Source: an uncultured Bacilli bacterium (lineage in GTDB: Bacteria; Bacillota_I; Bacilli_A; RF39; UBA660). From it: a stretch of DNA of 64,000 bases. The stretch is taken from contig CAKOOK010000005.1 of the NCBI GenBank assembly GCA_934098515.1, positions 1 to 64,000 of the forward strand, read 5' to 3'. Shown piece by piece: positions 44,010-51,894 of the stretch. Position numbers and translations under genes: made by a program. The first letter of the stretch is position 1. Each line of letters starts with the position of its first letter. A model generated the notes under the pieces. It had not been told where the DNA came from and made no database searches. It worked only from the letters and a program-made list of their open reading frames with translations.

Positions 44010-45314
44010 ATGAGATTAACTAGTGCAAAGTGTCCTAATTGTGGGGCAGATATTAAAGTAAATAAGGCAGAAGAAAAAACAGTATGTGAGTACTGCAAGA
44101 GCGAGATCTTAGTAGAAGATGCGATTGCTAAGTTAAAGGTGGTAGTTGAAGGTGAAGTTGAACTTAAAGGAGTTCCTAAACTTGAAAGTTATCTTAAATT
44201 AGGTGATAGAGCGTATAAAGATGGTGAGTTTGATGAAGCGTACATTAATTATAGTAAGGCTTTAGAACTTGATCCAGATAATGCAACTGCTATTTTAAGG
44301 CAAGGGTTATCTAAAGTTTTAAAGGAAAAAGAGCCTTTAAAGATGACGTTTTCTTCTGGATTAAGTGCTTATCAAAATGCGATAAAAATTGATGAATCAC
44401 TTATGGAAAGTGGAGCAACTGATTTAGCAGTAGTTTTAGCAAAAGAAGAAGAAGTGCTAACTGAGTTTTATAGAACACATTTTTTAACTAAGAATGAACT
44501 TGATAAATATATGAAGGAACTTCTTAGTTTACTGGAGGGAAATATTACAATTATTGCAAACTCAGAAATTAATAAGAAGGCTTGTACAGAAAATGCATTA
44601 TTTTTAGTTAGATATATTTCTGAGAAGAAAGAGTATGGCACTAGTGAAAGAAGATATACTTATAAGTTATCTAAAGAAGAATTAAAATATTTGGAAGATA
44701 CTAAAAAGGTATTAAAAGAAGGACTTAAAGCACAAAGTAATGCTGAATTTAAAGAGACATTAGATAAAGCTAAAAAGGAGCCTAGAAAGCCTCAGACTAA
44801 GAAGGATAAAATAATAAATGGAATACTTCTTTTAATTACAATTATTATGATTATTTATACTCTTTCTTATGGTAAATCAACAATTTGGTTTTGGATGTAT
44901 GTAATTGAGTTTTTAATTTTAATAGTAACTTTATCTTCAAAGGATGTTATGCCAGCAACTAATAGAGTTAAAAATATTTTATTAGTGCTTGCTGTAATTG
45001 GAACATTTGGTAATTCTTATCCAGAGTTTGCGATATCTTCTTATAAGTCTGTGGATGAGGACTTAATTATTAAGTTTAATAAAAAGGAAGTAATGGTTAA
45101 TGGAAAAAAGACAACTTATAATTATAAAGATAGTGATGGAGTATATTATATTGAGATAGATGATACTAAATTAAAATATGATTATCATAAGGGAAAGTAT
45201 TTATTGTGTGTTACTAAAGATGGTAAATGTATTTCTTATTTAGTACCAACTGATGAAAAAGGAGATAACTATATTCAAAATATAGATGATGAAAATAAGT
45301 ATTTTAACAAATAA
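44010..45314 (+). CDS. Zinc-ribbon/TPR membrane protein
   Basis: 434 residues: N-terminal zinc ribbon (CPNCGADIK, CEYCKSEI, residues 8-32), a TPR-like segment (about 58-105: YLKLGDRAYKDGEFDEAYIN), a helical region, two or three membrane helices (about 270-340), and a C-terminal beta domain. Similar mixed proteins are common in Firmicutes without a known role. Confidence 0.75.
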   Translation: MRLTSAKCPNCGADIKVNKAEEKTVCEYCKSEILVEDAIAKLKVVVEGEVELKGVPKLESYLKLGDRAYKDGEFDEAYINYSKALELDPDNATAILRQGLSKVLKEKEPLKMTFSSGLSAYQNAIKIDESLMESGATDLAVVLAKEEEVLTEFYRTHFLTKNELDKYMKELLSLLEGNITIIANSEINKKACTENALFLVRYISEKKEYGTSERRYTYKLSKEELKYLEDTKKVLKEGLKAQSNAEFKETLDKAKKEPRKPQTKKDKIINGILLLITIIMIIYTLSYGKSTIWFWMYVIEFLILIVTLSSKDVMPATNRVKNILLVLAVIGTFGNSYPEFAISSYKSVDEDLIIKFNKKEVMVNGKKTTYNYKDSDGVYYIEIDDTKLKYDYHKGKYLLCVTKDGKCISYLVPTDEKGDNYIQNIDDENKYFNK

Positions 45315-45363
45315 TGTGACATATTTTTTACTGGTAAGTATCTATAATTAAACTGGTGATAAT

Positions 45364-46269
45364 ATGAAAAGATTTGTGGCAAGAAAAAGTAGAAGAATAA
45401 CAGTTAAGTTTTTAGTTCTTCTCTTTTTATTTATATTTATGACTTTAACAATTGTTAGGTATATGTTCACAAGTTCGTTTGAGGTCGATAGTGTTAAAGC
45501 TAATTATATATTATCATCGACTGTAAGAATGCCTAAAAATAAGTTATCAATATTTGATTTTGGAACTATTGATGCTTTTTTGAAGGATAATTTTAAAAAT
45601 CTTAATAAAGTAATTATAAAAAGAGAAGCAAAACTTAGTGAGAATATTAAGAATGCTTCTGCTTTAGGTGAACCTTTAATATATATTTATAATACACACC
45701 AAACTGAGGAATATGCTCCTGGGTCTTTAAAAAATTATAATATTACACCGACAGTTTATATGGCAGCAAATATATTAAAAGAAAATTTAAGGGAGAATGG
45801 GATAAATGCAATTGTGGAAGATAGTAGTTTGCAGAAAGGATTAAGCGAGAGGGGGCTTAATTATAATAGTGCTTATACTTTAAGTTATGAGTGGCTTACA
45901 AGTGCTAAAGAGAGGTATCCTAGTGTTAAGTATTTTATTGATTTGCATAGAGATAGTGTATCAGCAAGTACAACTATAAATAATTATTCTTACGCTAAAA
46001 TGATGTTTGTTATTGGAATGAATCATGATAATTATAAGAAGAATGAAGAGTTGATGCTTAAATTAAATGAATTTTTAAATAGGGGTTATGAAGGATTAAT
46101 GAGAGAGCCTTTTTATGGTAAAAATAGTAGGTATAATCAGCATTTTAATGAGAACGTGATGTTAATTGAAATTGGTGGGCCAGAAAGTACATTTAGTGAG
46201 GTATCTTTAAGTGTTAAGGCTTTTGCTGAAAGCTTAAGTAATTTATTAGGGGAAGACTATGGAAGATAA
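45364..46269 (+). CDS. spoIIP: Stage II sporulation protein P
   Basis: 301 residues: N-terminal membrane anchor (about 15-35) and an extracellular amidase/endopeptidase domain with family motifs IYIYNTHQTEEYAPG, YFIDLHRDSV and VMLIEIGGPEST. SpoIIP cuts peptidoglycan during septal thinning and engulfment with SpoIID and SpoIIM. ACATATT about 40 bp upstream may be part of a sigma-E/F-type promoter. It overlaps the next gene by 11 bp. Confidence 0.95.
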   Translation: MKRFVARKSRRITVKFLVLLFLFIFMTLTIVRYMFTSSFEVDSVKANYILSSTVRMPKNKLSIFDFGTIDAFLKDNFKNLNKVIIKREAKLSENIKNASALGEPLIYIYNTHQTEEYAPGSLKNYNITPTVYMAANILKENLRENGINAIVEDSSLQKGLSERGLNYNSAYTLSYEWLTSAKERYPSVKYFIDLHRDSVSASTTINNYSYAKMMFVIGMNHDNYKKNEELMLKLNEFLNRGYEGLMREPFYGKNSRYNQHFNENVMLIEIGGPESTFSEVSLSVKAFAESLSNLLGEDYGR

Positions 46270-46594
46270 GAAACCAAAGATGCCTAAAGCGTTAAGGTTT
46301 ATTTTCTATACGCTAGTTTTTTCTTTTATTTGTCTTTATTTTGCTGGTAAGACTGGTTATTATACTAAGGTAATAAGCCGAAATACATATTTAACAAATG
46401 AAGCAATAATTGCTTTTGAAAAAGACGTTAGCGAAGGAAAGCGAGTGGATATAAAAGATTATATTAAAACACCTAAGAAGGATTATCGTAATTTTTGCTC
46501 AGAGGTTGGTTTTCGAATAAGTGATGGAATAGATAAACTTCTTAATGATGGAGTGGTTTGGATACTTAAAATTTTAAAATCTTTATTTAGTTAG
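46259..46594 (+). CDS. Unknown single-pass membrane protein downstream of spoIIP
   Basis: 111 residues with one membrane segment (about 10-30) and an extracellular C-terminal helical part. Not a family I recognise. The 11-bp overlap with spoIIP implies coupled expression, and a sporulation role is plausible by context only. Confidence 0.65.
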   Translation: MEDKKPKMPKALRFIFYTLVFSFICLYFAGKTGYYTKVISRNTYLTNEAIIAFEKDVSEGKRVDIKDYIKTPKKDYRNFCSEVGFRISDGIDKLLNDGVVWILKILKSLFS

Positions 46595-46627
46595 TAAAAT
46601 ATGATAAACTCATTTTAGAGGTGCATT

Positions 46628-47626
46628 ATGAGAAAAATAAAATATATGCTTACATGTGTTAAAAGGTTAAATATAAAGAATATGTTTAATATTATAAATA
46701 AGCTTAGTAAGAAAACTTATAAGAGTAAGATTATTTTAACTATTGATATAGTTTACTCTGCTTTAAGATATGGTGCTGGTTACTATGATTATCAGGAATT
46801 TGAATTTTACAATTTAACTAGTAAGGAGAGAAAGACATATTTAACAAGGGTTAAAAATAATAATATAATTAAGACTTATAATAAAAAAGAAGATTTTTAT
46901 AAATTGGATGATAAGGGAGTCTTTAATGAAATATTTAAAGATTATATAAAAAGAGATTTCTTAATAATTAGTAAGGATAATTTTGATGATTTTGTGAAGT
47001 TTACGGATAGACATAAAAAAATTATTGCAAAGATTATTAATGGAGAGGGTGGAAAAGGCATTAGTCTAATTACGGTAAATAAGAATGATAAAGAAAAAGT
47101 CTTTAAAGAGCTTCTTAAAAATAATCAAACTTTAATTGAAGAAGTTATTATTCAAAATAAAGAAATTTCTAAACTCTATAGTGGCAGTGTTAATACGCTT
47201 AGATTATTTACTTTCTATGATGGTGAAAATGCTTATGTGCTTAATTCTGTTTTTAAGATTGGCAATGGGGGAGTAACAGATAATTTTTCATCAGGATCTA
47301 TGTATACTTTTACGGATGATGATGGAGTGGTAATTGTTCCAGCAATTGATCAAGACGATAATATATATGAAATTCATCCGATTACTAAAGAAAAAATAGT
47401 TGGATTTAAAGTTCCTCTTTATGATGAGGCTTGTAAGTTAGTAATTGAGGCTGCTAAGTTGATGCCAACTATAAAGTATATTGGATGGGATGTTGCGATT
47501 ACTGATAAGTCGCCAGTTATAATTGAAGGTAATTCTTATCCAGGAGTATTCCAAATTAAACCTAGTTTAACTAACAATCACACTGGATTAATTCCAAAAT
47601 ATCAAAAATATATGAATATTAAATAA
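46628..47626 (+). CDS. Sugar-transfer-associated ATP-grasp protein
   Basis: 332 residues: ATP-grasp fold with KIINGEGGKGISLITV (glycine-rich loop), TLIEEVIIQNKEI, NTLRLFTFYDGENAYVL, and a C-terminal YIGWDVAITDKSPVIIEGN with the metal-binding acid and Asn. This subgroup is often linked to teichoic acid or polysaccharide decoration. Single gene. Confidence 0.85.
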   Translation: MRKIKYMLTCVKRLNIKNMFNIINKLSKKTYKSKIILTIDIVYSALRYGAGYYDYQEFEFYNLTSKERKTYLTRVKNNNIIKTYNKKEDFYKLDDKGVFNEIFKDYIKRDFLIISKDNFDDFVKFTDRHKKIIAKIINGEGGKGISLITVNKNDKEKVFKELLKNNQTLIEEVIIQNKEISKLYSGSVNTLRLFTFYDGENAYVLNSVFKIGNGGVTDNFSSGSMYTFTDDDGVVIVPAIDQDDNIYEIHPITKEKIVGFKVPLYDEACKLVIEAAKLMPTIKYIGWDVAITDKSPVIIEGNSYPGVFQIKPSLTNNHTGLIPKYQKYMNIK

Positions 47627-47680
47627 AAAGTCTTGAAACTGAACAAGAAATGTATTATAATTTAGTTGTTCAGCAAGAAT

Positions 47681-47757
47681 GTCTTCGTAGCTCAGCTGGA
47701 TAGAGCATACGCCTTCTAAGCGTACGGTCGCGCGTTCGAATCGCGCCGAGGACACCA
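47681..47757 (+). tRNA. tRNA-Arg (anticodon TCT)
   Basis: 77 nt: acceptor GTCTTCG/CGAGGAC, D-arm GCTCAGCTGGATAGAGC, loop CTTCTAA, T-arm GCGTTCGAATCGC, encoded CCA. A TATAAT lies near 47655. Confidence 0.96.
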
Positions 47758-47768
47758 TTTAAAAAAAT

Positions 47769-47795
47769 AAGAACTTGAAAATAGTTCTTTTTTTT
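47769..47795 (+). terminator. Terminator after tRNA-Arg
   Basis: AAGAACT pairs with AGTTCTT, followed by T residues. Its loop holds the -35 box of the next promoter. Confidence 0.85.
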
Positions 47796-47803
47796 GTTAT
47801 AAT
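47775..47803 (+). promoter_or_regulatory. Promoter of antisense RNA 2
   Basis: TTGAAA (47775-47780), 17 bp, TATAAT (47798-47803), nested in the tRNA terminator. Confidence 0.75.
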
Positions 47804-47809
47804 GTATTT

Positions 47810-47919
47810 GTCAAGGAAACTTGCATAAAATAAAAAAGGGAAGACTTAACTTTTGCATGTTGAGTACTTACCTAAAATGTGGGTTGTACCCAATCTTAAT
47901 GATTGGGTACTATTTTTTT
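47810..47919 (+). ncRNA. Putative antisense antitoxin RNA 2
   Basis: About 110 nt, beginning with a CAAG-GAAA-CTTG hairpin and ending in GTACCCAATC/GATTGGGTAC plus a T run (47886-47919). The 5' part (CAAGGAAACTTGCATAAAA) is almost the same as in RNA 1 at 13.1 kb. It overlaps the 3' region of the convergent peptide gene at 47910-47999. The plus-strand open frame across it is not a gene. Confidence 0.7.
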
Positions 47920-47999
47920 ATTAATGTAATCATTAGAGAAACTATTAATAAAATGATAATTATAATTAGAAAAGTGATTAATAAATCTTTTTTCTTCAT
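47910..47999 (-). CDS. Hydrophobic 29-residue peptide, putative type I toxin 2
   Basis: The peptide begins MKKKDLLITFLIIIIILLIV and ends in KK, with an ideal GAGGAGGC ribosome site (48008-48015). A hairpin (CCTCTAAT with ATTAGAG) just before that site may hold it back. One membrane helix with basic ends. It differs in sequence from peptide 1, but gene size, signals and antisense partner are the same. Confidence 0.7.
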   Translation of the reverse strand: MKKKDLLITFLIIIIILLIVSLMITLIKK

Positions 48000-48066
48000 A
48001 ATATCAAGCCTCCTCTCTAATATAGATTAGAGGCAAGTACCCAACAGTTAAATTTTCCCTAAGTAA

Positions 48067-48095
48067 ATTATAATATATTTAGGAATATAAAACAA
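48067..48095 (-). promoter_or_regulatory. Promoter of toxin peptide 2
   Basis: Minus strand: TTGTTT (48090-48095), 17 bp, TATAAT (48067-48072). Confidence 0.65.
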
Positions 48096-48136
48096 TAAAA
48101 ATGACTTAATTTTAGAAGAATTTTATCTAATATTTA

Positions 48137-48165
48137 TTGCAGACAATTATTTGATTTGTTATAAT
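48137..48165 (+). promoter_or_regulatory. Promoter of antisense RNA 3
   Basis: TTGCAG (48137-48142), 17 bp, TATAAT (48160-48165). Confidence 0.65.
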
Positions 48166-48171
48166 ATATTT

Positions 48172-48277
48172 GTCAAAGAAGTTTGACATAAGAAGGAAAA
48201 ATTTGATTTTTGCGAGTTGAGTACTTGCCAAAATTTTTGGGTTGCACTCAATCTAGCAAATTGATTGAGTGCTTTTT
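48172..48277 (+). ncRNA. Putative antisense antitoxin RNA 3
   Basis: About 106 nt; opens with GTCAAA-GAAG-TTTGAC (the same hairpin as in RNAs 1 and 2, with changed but still paired bases) and ends in GCACTCAATC/GATTGAGTGC with T residues. It shares GTTGAGTACTT with RNA 2. The RNA looks intact although its target peptide is broken. Confidence 0.65.
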
Positions 48278-48288
48278 ATATAATCTTA

Positions 48289-48371
48289 CTACTTTGCTAT
48301 AGTAAAGACTAAGGCTATTAATAAAATGATAATTATTATTAAAAAAGAAATTAATAAATTTTTTCCTTCAT
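48289..48371 (-). pseudogene. Frameshifted hydrophobic peptide gene, putative type I toxin 3
   Basis: The sequence aligns to peptide 2 (ATGAAGGAAAAAATTTATT here, ATGAAGAAAAAAGATTTATT there) with one base missing in the A run, giving MKEKIY and a stop. The downstream frame still encodes NLLISFLIIIIILLIALVF. The ribosome site is also weakened (AAGAAG in place of GGAGG). 48372-48472 holds a decayed leader and a small terminator-like hairpin near 48403-48437. Confidence 0.65.
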
Positions 48372-48472
48372 AATATCAAGTACTTCTTTAATATATATAA
48401 GAGGCAAAGCACTCAATCTTAATGGTTGAGTCTTTTTTATAATATAAGTGCGAACAAATATTTTAACTTAAT

Positions 48473-48501
48473 TTGACATATCCTTATGTTAGTGGTATTA
48501 T
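48473..48501 (+). promoter_or_regulatory. Promoter of the zincin gene
   Basis: TTGACA (48473-48478), 17 bp, TATTAT (48496-48501). Confidence 0.85.
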
Positions 48502-48531
48502 AAGTCCCACGAAAAAAGGGGAATGGTTAAA

Positions 48532-49422
48532 ATGAAATCAAAATTATTAAAATTATTATATGAATATTCTGCAAACGGAAAGTTAGTTGATGGAAAATAT
48601 ATTCAAGAACTTATTGAAATTGTAGTAGATTCTAAAGACATTGTTGATTATGCTGGTGGACTTATTATAACAGACAAAGATAGTAGATTAAGAGATCCAA
48701 ATTCTTTATTAGCAGTTTATTATCCAAATAGAAAATTAATTGCAGTATATTTAGATGCTATTGAGGAAATGTTAAAAAGTTATAACGCTTATCAAGAAAT
48801 GTTTAGTAGTACTGAAGAATTATTTTATAAAAATCTTTTAGTAACACAGGTAGTATTACATGAGCTTGAACATGCTAATCAAAGAAAAATTATGGATAAA
48901 GAGGAATCTTTAGAAGGTGATATCTTAAGAGCATCTATTTTAGAGCAAGATCAAGATTTTATATTAAAACTTACTCGTGCTGGGTTAACTAGAAAACAAA
49001 TAGAATTGATTTTGGAAACCCAAAAAACAATGAAGAGTGAAGGCGGTTTAACATTACCTGATGAAAGACTTGCGGAAATAAAATCTCATGAAGAAGTTGC
49101 CAGTGTTTTAACAGAAATATCTAGTGAGGTTCCTAATCTTGTAGATTTTGAAAAAACAAGTATATTAGAAAGCAAGTTAAGAGGTTACACATACGATAAA
49201 GGAATGATTGTTTCACCAACTATTGACTATTTAGTGTCGACTGGTAAAAGTTTAGCACTTCAAAAATTTGAGTGGTTTAATAAAGATTCTAGAGCATGCT
49301 TAAAAAATGTTCAGTCAATGTTTTCTTTAGATGAAAGATTAACCTATGGTCTTCCAATAGATAGTTCTGAATTTATGGAATCTTCCAAAGCATTACTTTC
49401 GACTAAAAAATATTCAATATAA
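48532..49422 (+). CDS. Soluble zincin-like protein with an HELEH motif
   Basis: 296 residues, no signal peptide. VVLHELEHANQRKIM (about residue 112) fits the HExxH zinc-protease motif; a downstream acidic helix (EGDILRASILEQD) may give the third ligand. The rest is helical and not a family I know. ATG 48532 is favoured as AAAAGGGGA lies 9 nt upstream; ATG 48523 abuts it. It is transcribed alone from a strong promoter beside the peptide/antisense loci. Confidence 0.7.
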   Translation: MKSKLLKLLYEYSANGKLVDGKYIQELIEIVVDSKDIVDYAGGLIITDKDSRLRDPNSLLAVYYPNRKLIAVYLDAIEEMLKSYNAYQEMFSSTEELFYKNLLVTQVVLHELEHANQRKIMDKEESLEGDILRASILEQDQDFILKLTRAGLTRKQIELILETQKTMKSEGGLTLPDERLAEIKSHEEVASVLTEISSEVPNLVDFEKTSILESKLRGYTYDKGMIVSPTIDYLVSTGKSLALQKFEWFNKDSRACLKNVQSMFSLDERLTYGLPIDSSEFMESSKALLSTKKYSI

Positions 49423-49453
49423 AAAGTTTTTGTTAATGGCAAAAACTTTTTTG
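49422..49453. terminator. Bidirectional terminator
   Basis: AAAGTTTTTG pairs with CAAAAACTTT; A and T runs on either side serve the convergent genes. Confidence 0.75.
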
Positions 49454-50506
49454 TTATATAAGAATAAAAAATATTATTATAATTATAAGTATTAATATGA
49501 TTCCAAGAAGGCTCATAAATATGCTTCTTTGTCTCATCATTTCTTGATTATTATTTATTTCATTAATCCAATTACGAAAATCTTTTTCATAAATATAATA
49601 GTGATCTCTTTCATCTTTTCTTAAAGGCAAATCTTCATAAACATAATAGTTTATAACTTGATGCCTAGAGCACTTTAATATCTTCATTAAATCTATAATA
49701 GTAAGTTTTAAATTTTCTTCACTGGTTTTAAATGACATTTCTTGGCGTACTTCATTATAACCAATAATTTCTTTTTCTATCATTTTTATTAAACTTTTAT
49801 CAATTTTATTTGTCATTATTGTATAAGCTACGTTTAATCTAGGATTAAATATACCAATTTTTTCAATATACATGAAATTTTTATTATTTGAGTGCAAGCC
49901 CATAATATAATAAATTAATAGTTGAAGGGTATTTTTAGTAGAGGGAACGTTTTTACTTACTTTTAAATCATATAATCCGTTATCTGTTAAATAATCTGCA
50001 TCTGCGTTATGAATATTATAGGTATATGCACCTTCAAAAGTAATATTTGACTGAATAATTTGATTTTCTCCTTTAAAATAAGACAAAGTTCTTTTGACCA
50101 AAATTCTAATATTATTGATAGTATTTTTATTTGGAATAATTTCAGATACATCTTTATAATACATAGGACCCATTCGGTAGCAAACATCATACCCAGCTAA
50201 TTTGCAAGCACATGTAATGCTAAGATCATCAAGCGAATTAATACTCTCAAGAAGCTTTAAAGCTCTGTTTTCCTCATTAATATTCTTTGCTCCTTGAAGA
50301 GATATGGAAAATGCTTCCTTTTTATTATTTGTAACAATAAATCTTACTAAATAATCAGTAGTTATGCCGATAAGTGTTGGTGCAATATTTTCATCTCCAT
50401 ATAATATATTTTCATCACTAAATTTTTCAGTTGAAAAATTTTTAATACTCAAATAACCACCTCGTGGCTGCTTTATTTGATTTACAATTTGTGTAACTGT
50501 TGCCAT
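49454..50506 (-). CDS. PD-(D/E)XK-like domain, helix-turn-helix and C-terminal membrane anchor
   Basis: 350 residues. An N-terminal domain (1-230) contains NADADYLTDNGLYDLKVS, spaced like the D ... D-x-K core of PD-(D/E)XK nucleases of the Cas4/RecB kind. A MerR/excisionase-type helix-turn-helix follows (about 270-318: IIDLMKILKCSRHQVINYYV, then a Tyr-rich wing), and a membrane helix ends the protein (about 328-350). Nuclease activity is uncertain; the fusion may be a membrane-held DNA-binding sensor. 50507-50631 is a short promoter-bearing gap. Confidence 0.6.
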   Translation of the reverse strand: MATVTQIVNQIKQPRGGYLSIKNFSTEKFSDENILYGDENIAPTLIGITTDYLVRFIVTNNKKEAFSISLQGAKNINEENRALKLLESINSLDDLSITCACKLAGYDVCYRMGPMYYKDVSEIIPNKNTINNIRILVKRTLSYFKGENQIIQSNITFEGAYTYNIHNADADYLTDNGLYDLKVSKNVPSTKNTLQLLIYYIMGLHSNNKNFMYIEKIGIFNPRLNVAYTIMTNKIDKSLIKMIEKEIIGYNEVRQEMSFKTSEENLKLTIIDLMKILKCSRHQVINYYVYEDLPLRKDERDHYYIYEKDFRNWINEINNNQEMMRQRSIFMSLLGIILILIIIIIFFILI

Positions 50507-50631
50507 TTTTTACCTCACTTACTTTATTAAATTATATCATATGGCAAAAATTATTGTGCTTTTATTTTGCGTTAAGTCTTGTTATACAATAATTTTTATA
50601 ATATAATTAATACAGAATATGAGGGATATAT

Positions 50632-51609
50632 ATGAAAATTTTAGTTATTGGGAAACCTACTTATAATATTGTTTTAACGCAAGATAAATATTTAGTTGAG
50701 GGTAGTAAGAATTTATTAAAAGAAAAGTATGAAATGATGGGTGGAGCTACGGTTTATGCTGCAGTGCTTTTAGCAAAGTGGGGAATGGATGTAACATATA
50801 CTGGAGTAATTGGTGCTGATCCTAATGGGCAGAAGATTAAAACTGATTTAGATAATGCTAGAGTTAATACTAAATATATTGAGTTAAATTATGAAAATAA
50901 AACTAGTTTAAATTATATTTTAGTGAATAAAGAAAACGGTAGCAGTACTCAGATGCTTATGGAGATGCCAGTTAATTTAGTTAAGTATAAGTATGATTTT
51001 ATTCCAGATTATATTATTATGGATGGAACTGATCCGATGGGAAGTTTAGCTGCACTTAATAATTTTCCTCATTCGAAGTTTATATTACTTGCTAATAAGG
51101 TTGATCAAGAGTTATATAATATTAGTAAGAGATGTACTTATGTGGTTGCTAATTCTTCATTTGCTAAGGCTTTAACTAAAATGGATTTAGAACTTAATAA
51201 GTCTAAGGCTTTAGTTAATTTCTTTCAGAAGATTAAGGATTTAAATAAGGCTGAGTATGTTGTTACTCTTAAGGATAAGGGAGTATTATATACTAAAGGA
51301 AGAGAAGTTAAGATGCTTCCTGCTACTAAAACAAATATTGTTGATGATACGAATGCTGGGCCAGTATTCTTTGGAGCATATTGTTATGGAATAATTAATG
51401 GAATAGATAAAGATATTACAATGAAGATTGCTTCGGCTTCAGCGGCTGTAAGTATGCAAAAATATGGTATTGAAGGAATTCCTAAATTAGATGAGATTTG
51501 TAATATTTTAAATATAAAGTTGGATAATAATAGTGATACTGTAATGAAAGAAGAAGATAATAATGCACAAAGTGAAGAAACAGAATTGCCAAAAGAAAAT
51601 GTGGAGTGA
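50632..51609 (+). CDS. PfkB/ribokinase-fold protein with an altered active site
   Basis: 325 residues. The ribokinase fold is clear: GGATVYAAVLLAKWGMDVTY and TGVIGADPNGQKI near the N-terminus, VVTLKDKGVLYTKG, then VDDTNAGPVFFGAYCYG, where the family has DTTGAGDxFxGA. The catalytic Asp of GAGD is Pro here, so phosphotransfer is doubtful. The C-terminal tail is acidic. It overlaps the smr gene by 11 bp. It could be a sugar-binding regulator or act on an unusual substrate. Confidence 0.8.
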   Translation: MKILVIGKPTYNIVLTQDKYLVEGSKNLLKEKYEMMGGATVYAAVLLAKWGMDVTYTGVIGADPNGQKIKTDLDNARVNTKYIELNYENKTSLNYILVNKENGSSTQMLMEMPVNLVKYKYDFIPDYIIMDGTDPMGSLAALNNFPHSKFILLANKVDQELYNISKRCTYVVANSSFAKALTKMDLELNKSKALVNFFQKIKDLNKAEYVVTLKDKGVLYTKGREVKMLPATKTNIVDDTNAGPVFFGAYCYGIINGIDKDITMKIASASAAVSMQKYGIEGIPKLDEICNILNIKLDNNSDTVMKEEDNNAQSEETELPKENVE

Positions 51610-51856
51610 TCCATTTATAAATATACTTCCTTCTATTGATTTACATGGGTATTCTAGAGATCTTATTTATACACCAGTTAATGATTTTATAAATGATAAT
51701 TTAAAATTAGGAAAGAAAAAGATAGTGGTAGTTCATGGAATTGGGGAAGGTATTTTAAAAGAGGAGTTAAGGCTTCTTTTTAAAAAAGATAAAAGGGTTA
51801 AAACGATGTATACCCCAGCATCTAATATTGGGTGCACGATTATTGAACTATTTTAA
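51599..51856 (+). CDS. Small Smr-domain protein
   Basis: 85 residues, almost all Smr domain: SIDLHGYSRDLIYTPVNDFI, then IVVVHGIGEGILKEELR, with the LDLHG and HGxG motifs. Stand-alone Smr domains nick DNA or cleave RNA, including at stalled ribosomes. ATG 51563 is another possible start. Downstream of the PfkB-like gene, upstream of obg. Confidence 0.85.
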   Translation: MWSDPFINILPSIDLHGYSRDLIYTPVNDFINDNLKLGKKKIVVVHGIGEGILKEELRLLFKKDKRVKTMYTPASNIGCTIIELF

Positions 51857-51894
51857 GAGATATGCTAAAATACTAACGAACTGGAGGCAAAAAT

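Noticed and set aside
47821..48030. 69-residue plus-strand reading frame across the second peptide locus
   Set aside because: It starts within the antisense RNA and runs through its terminator and the complement of the peptide gene; no ribosome site. It is a by-product of the locus.
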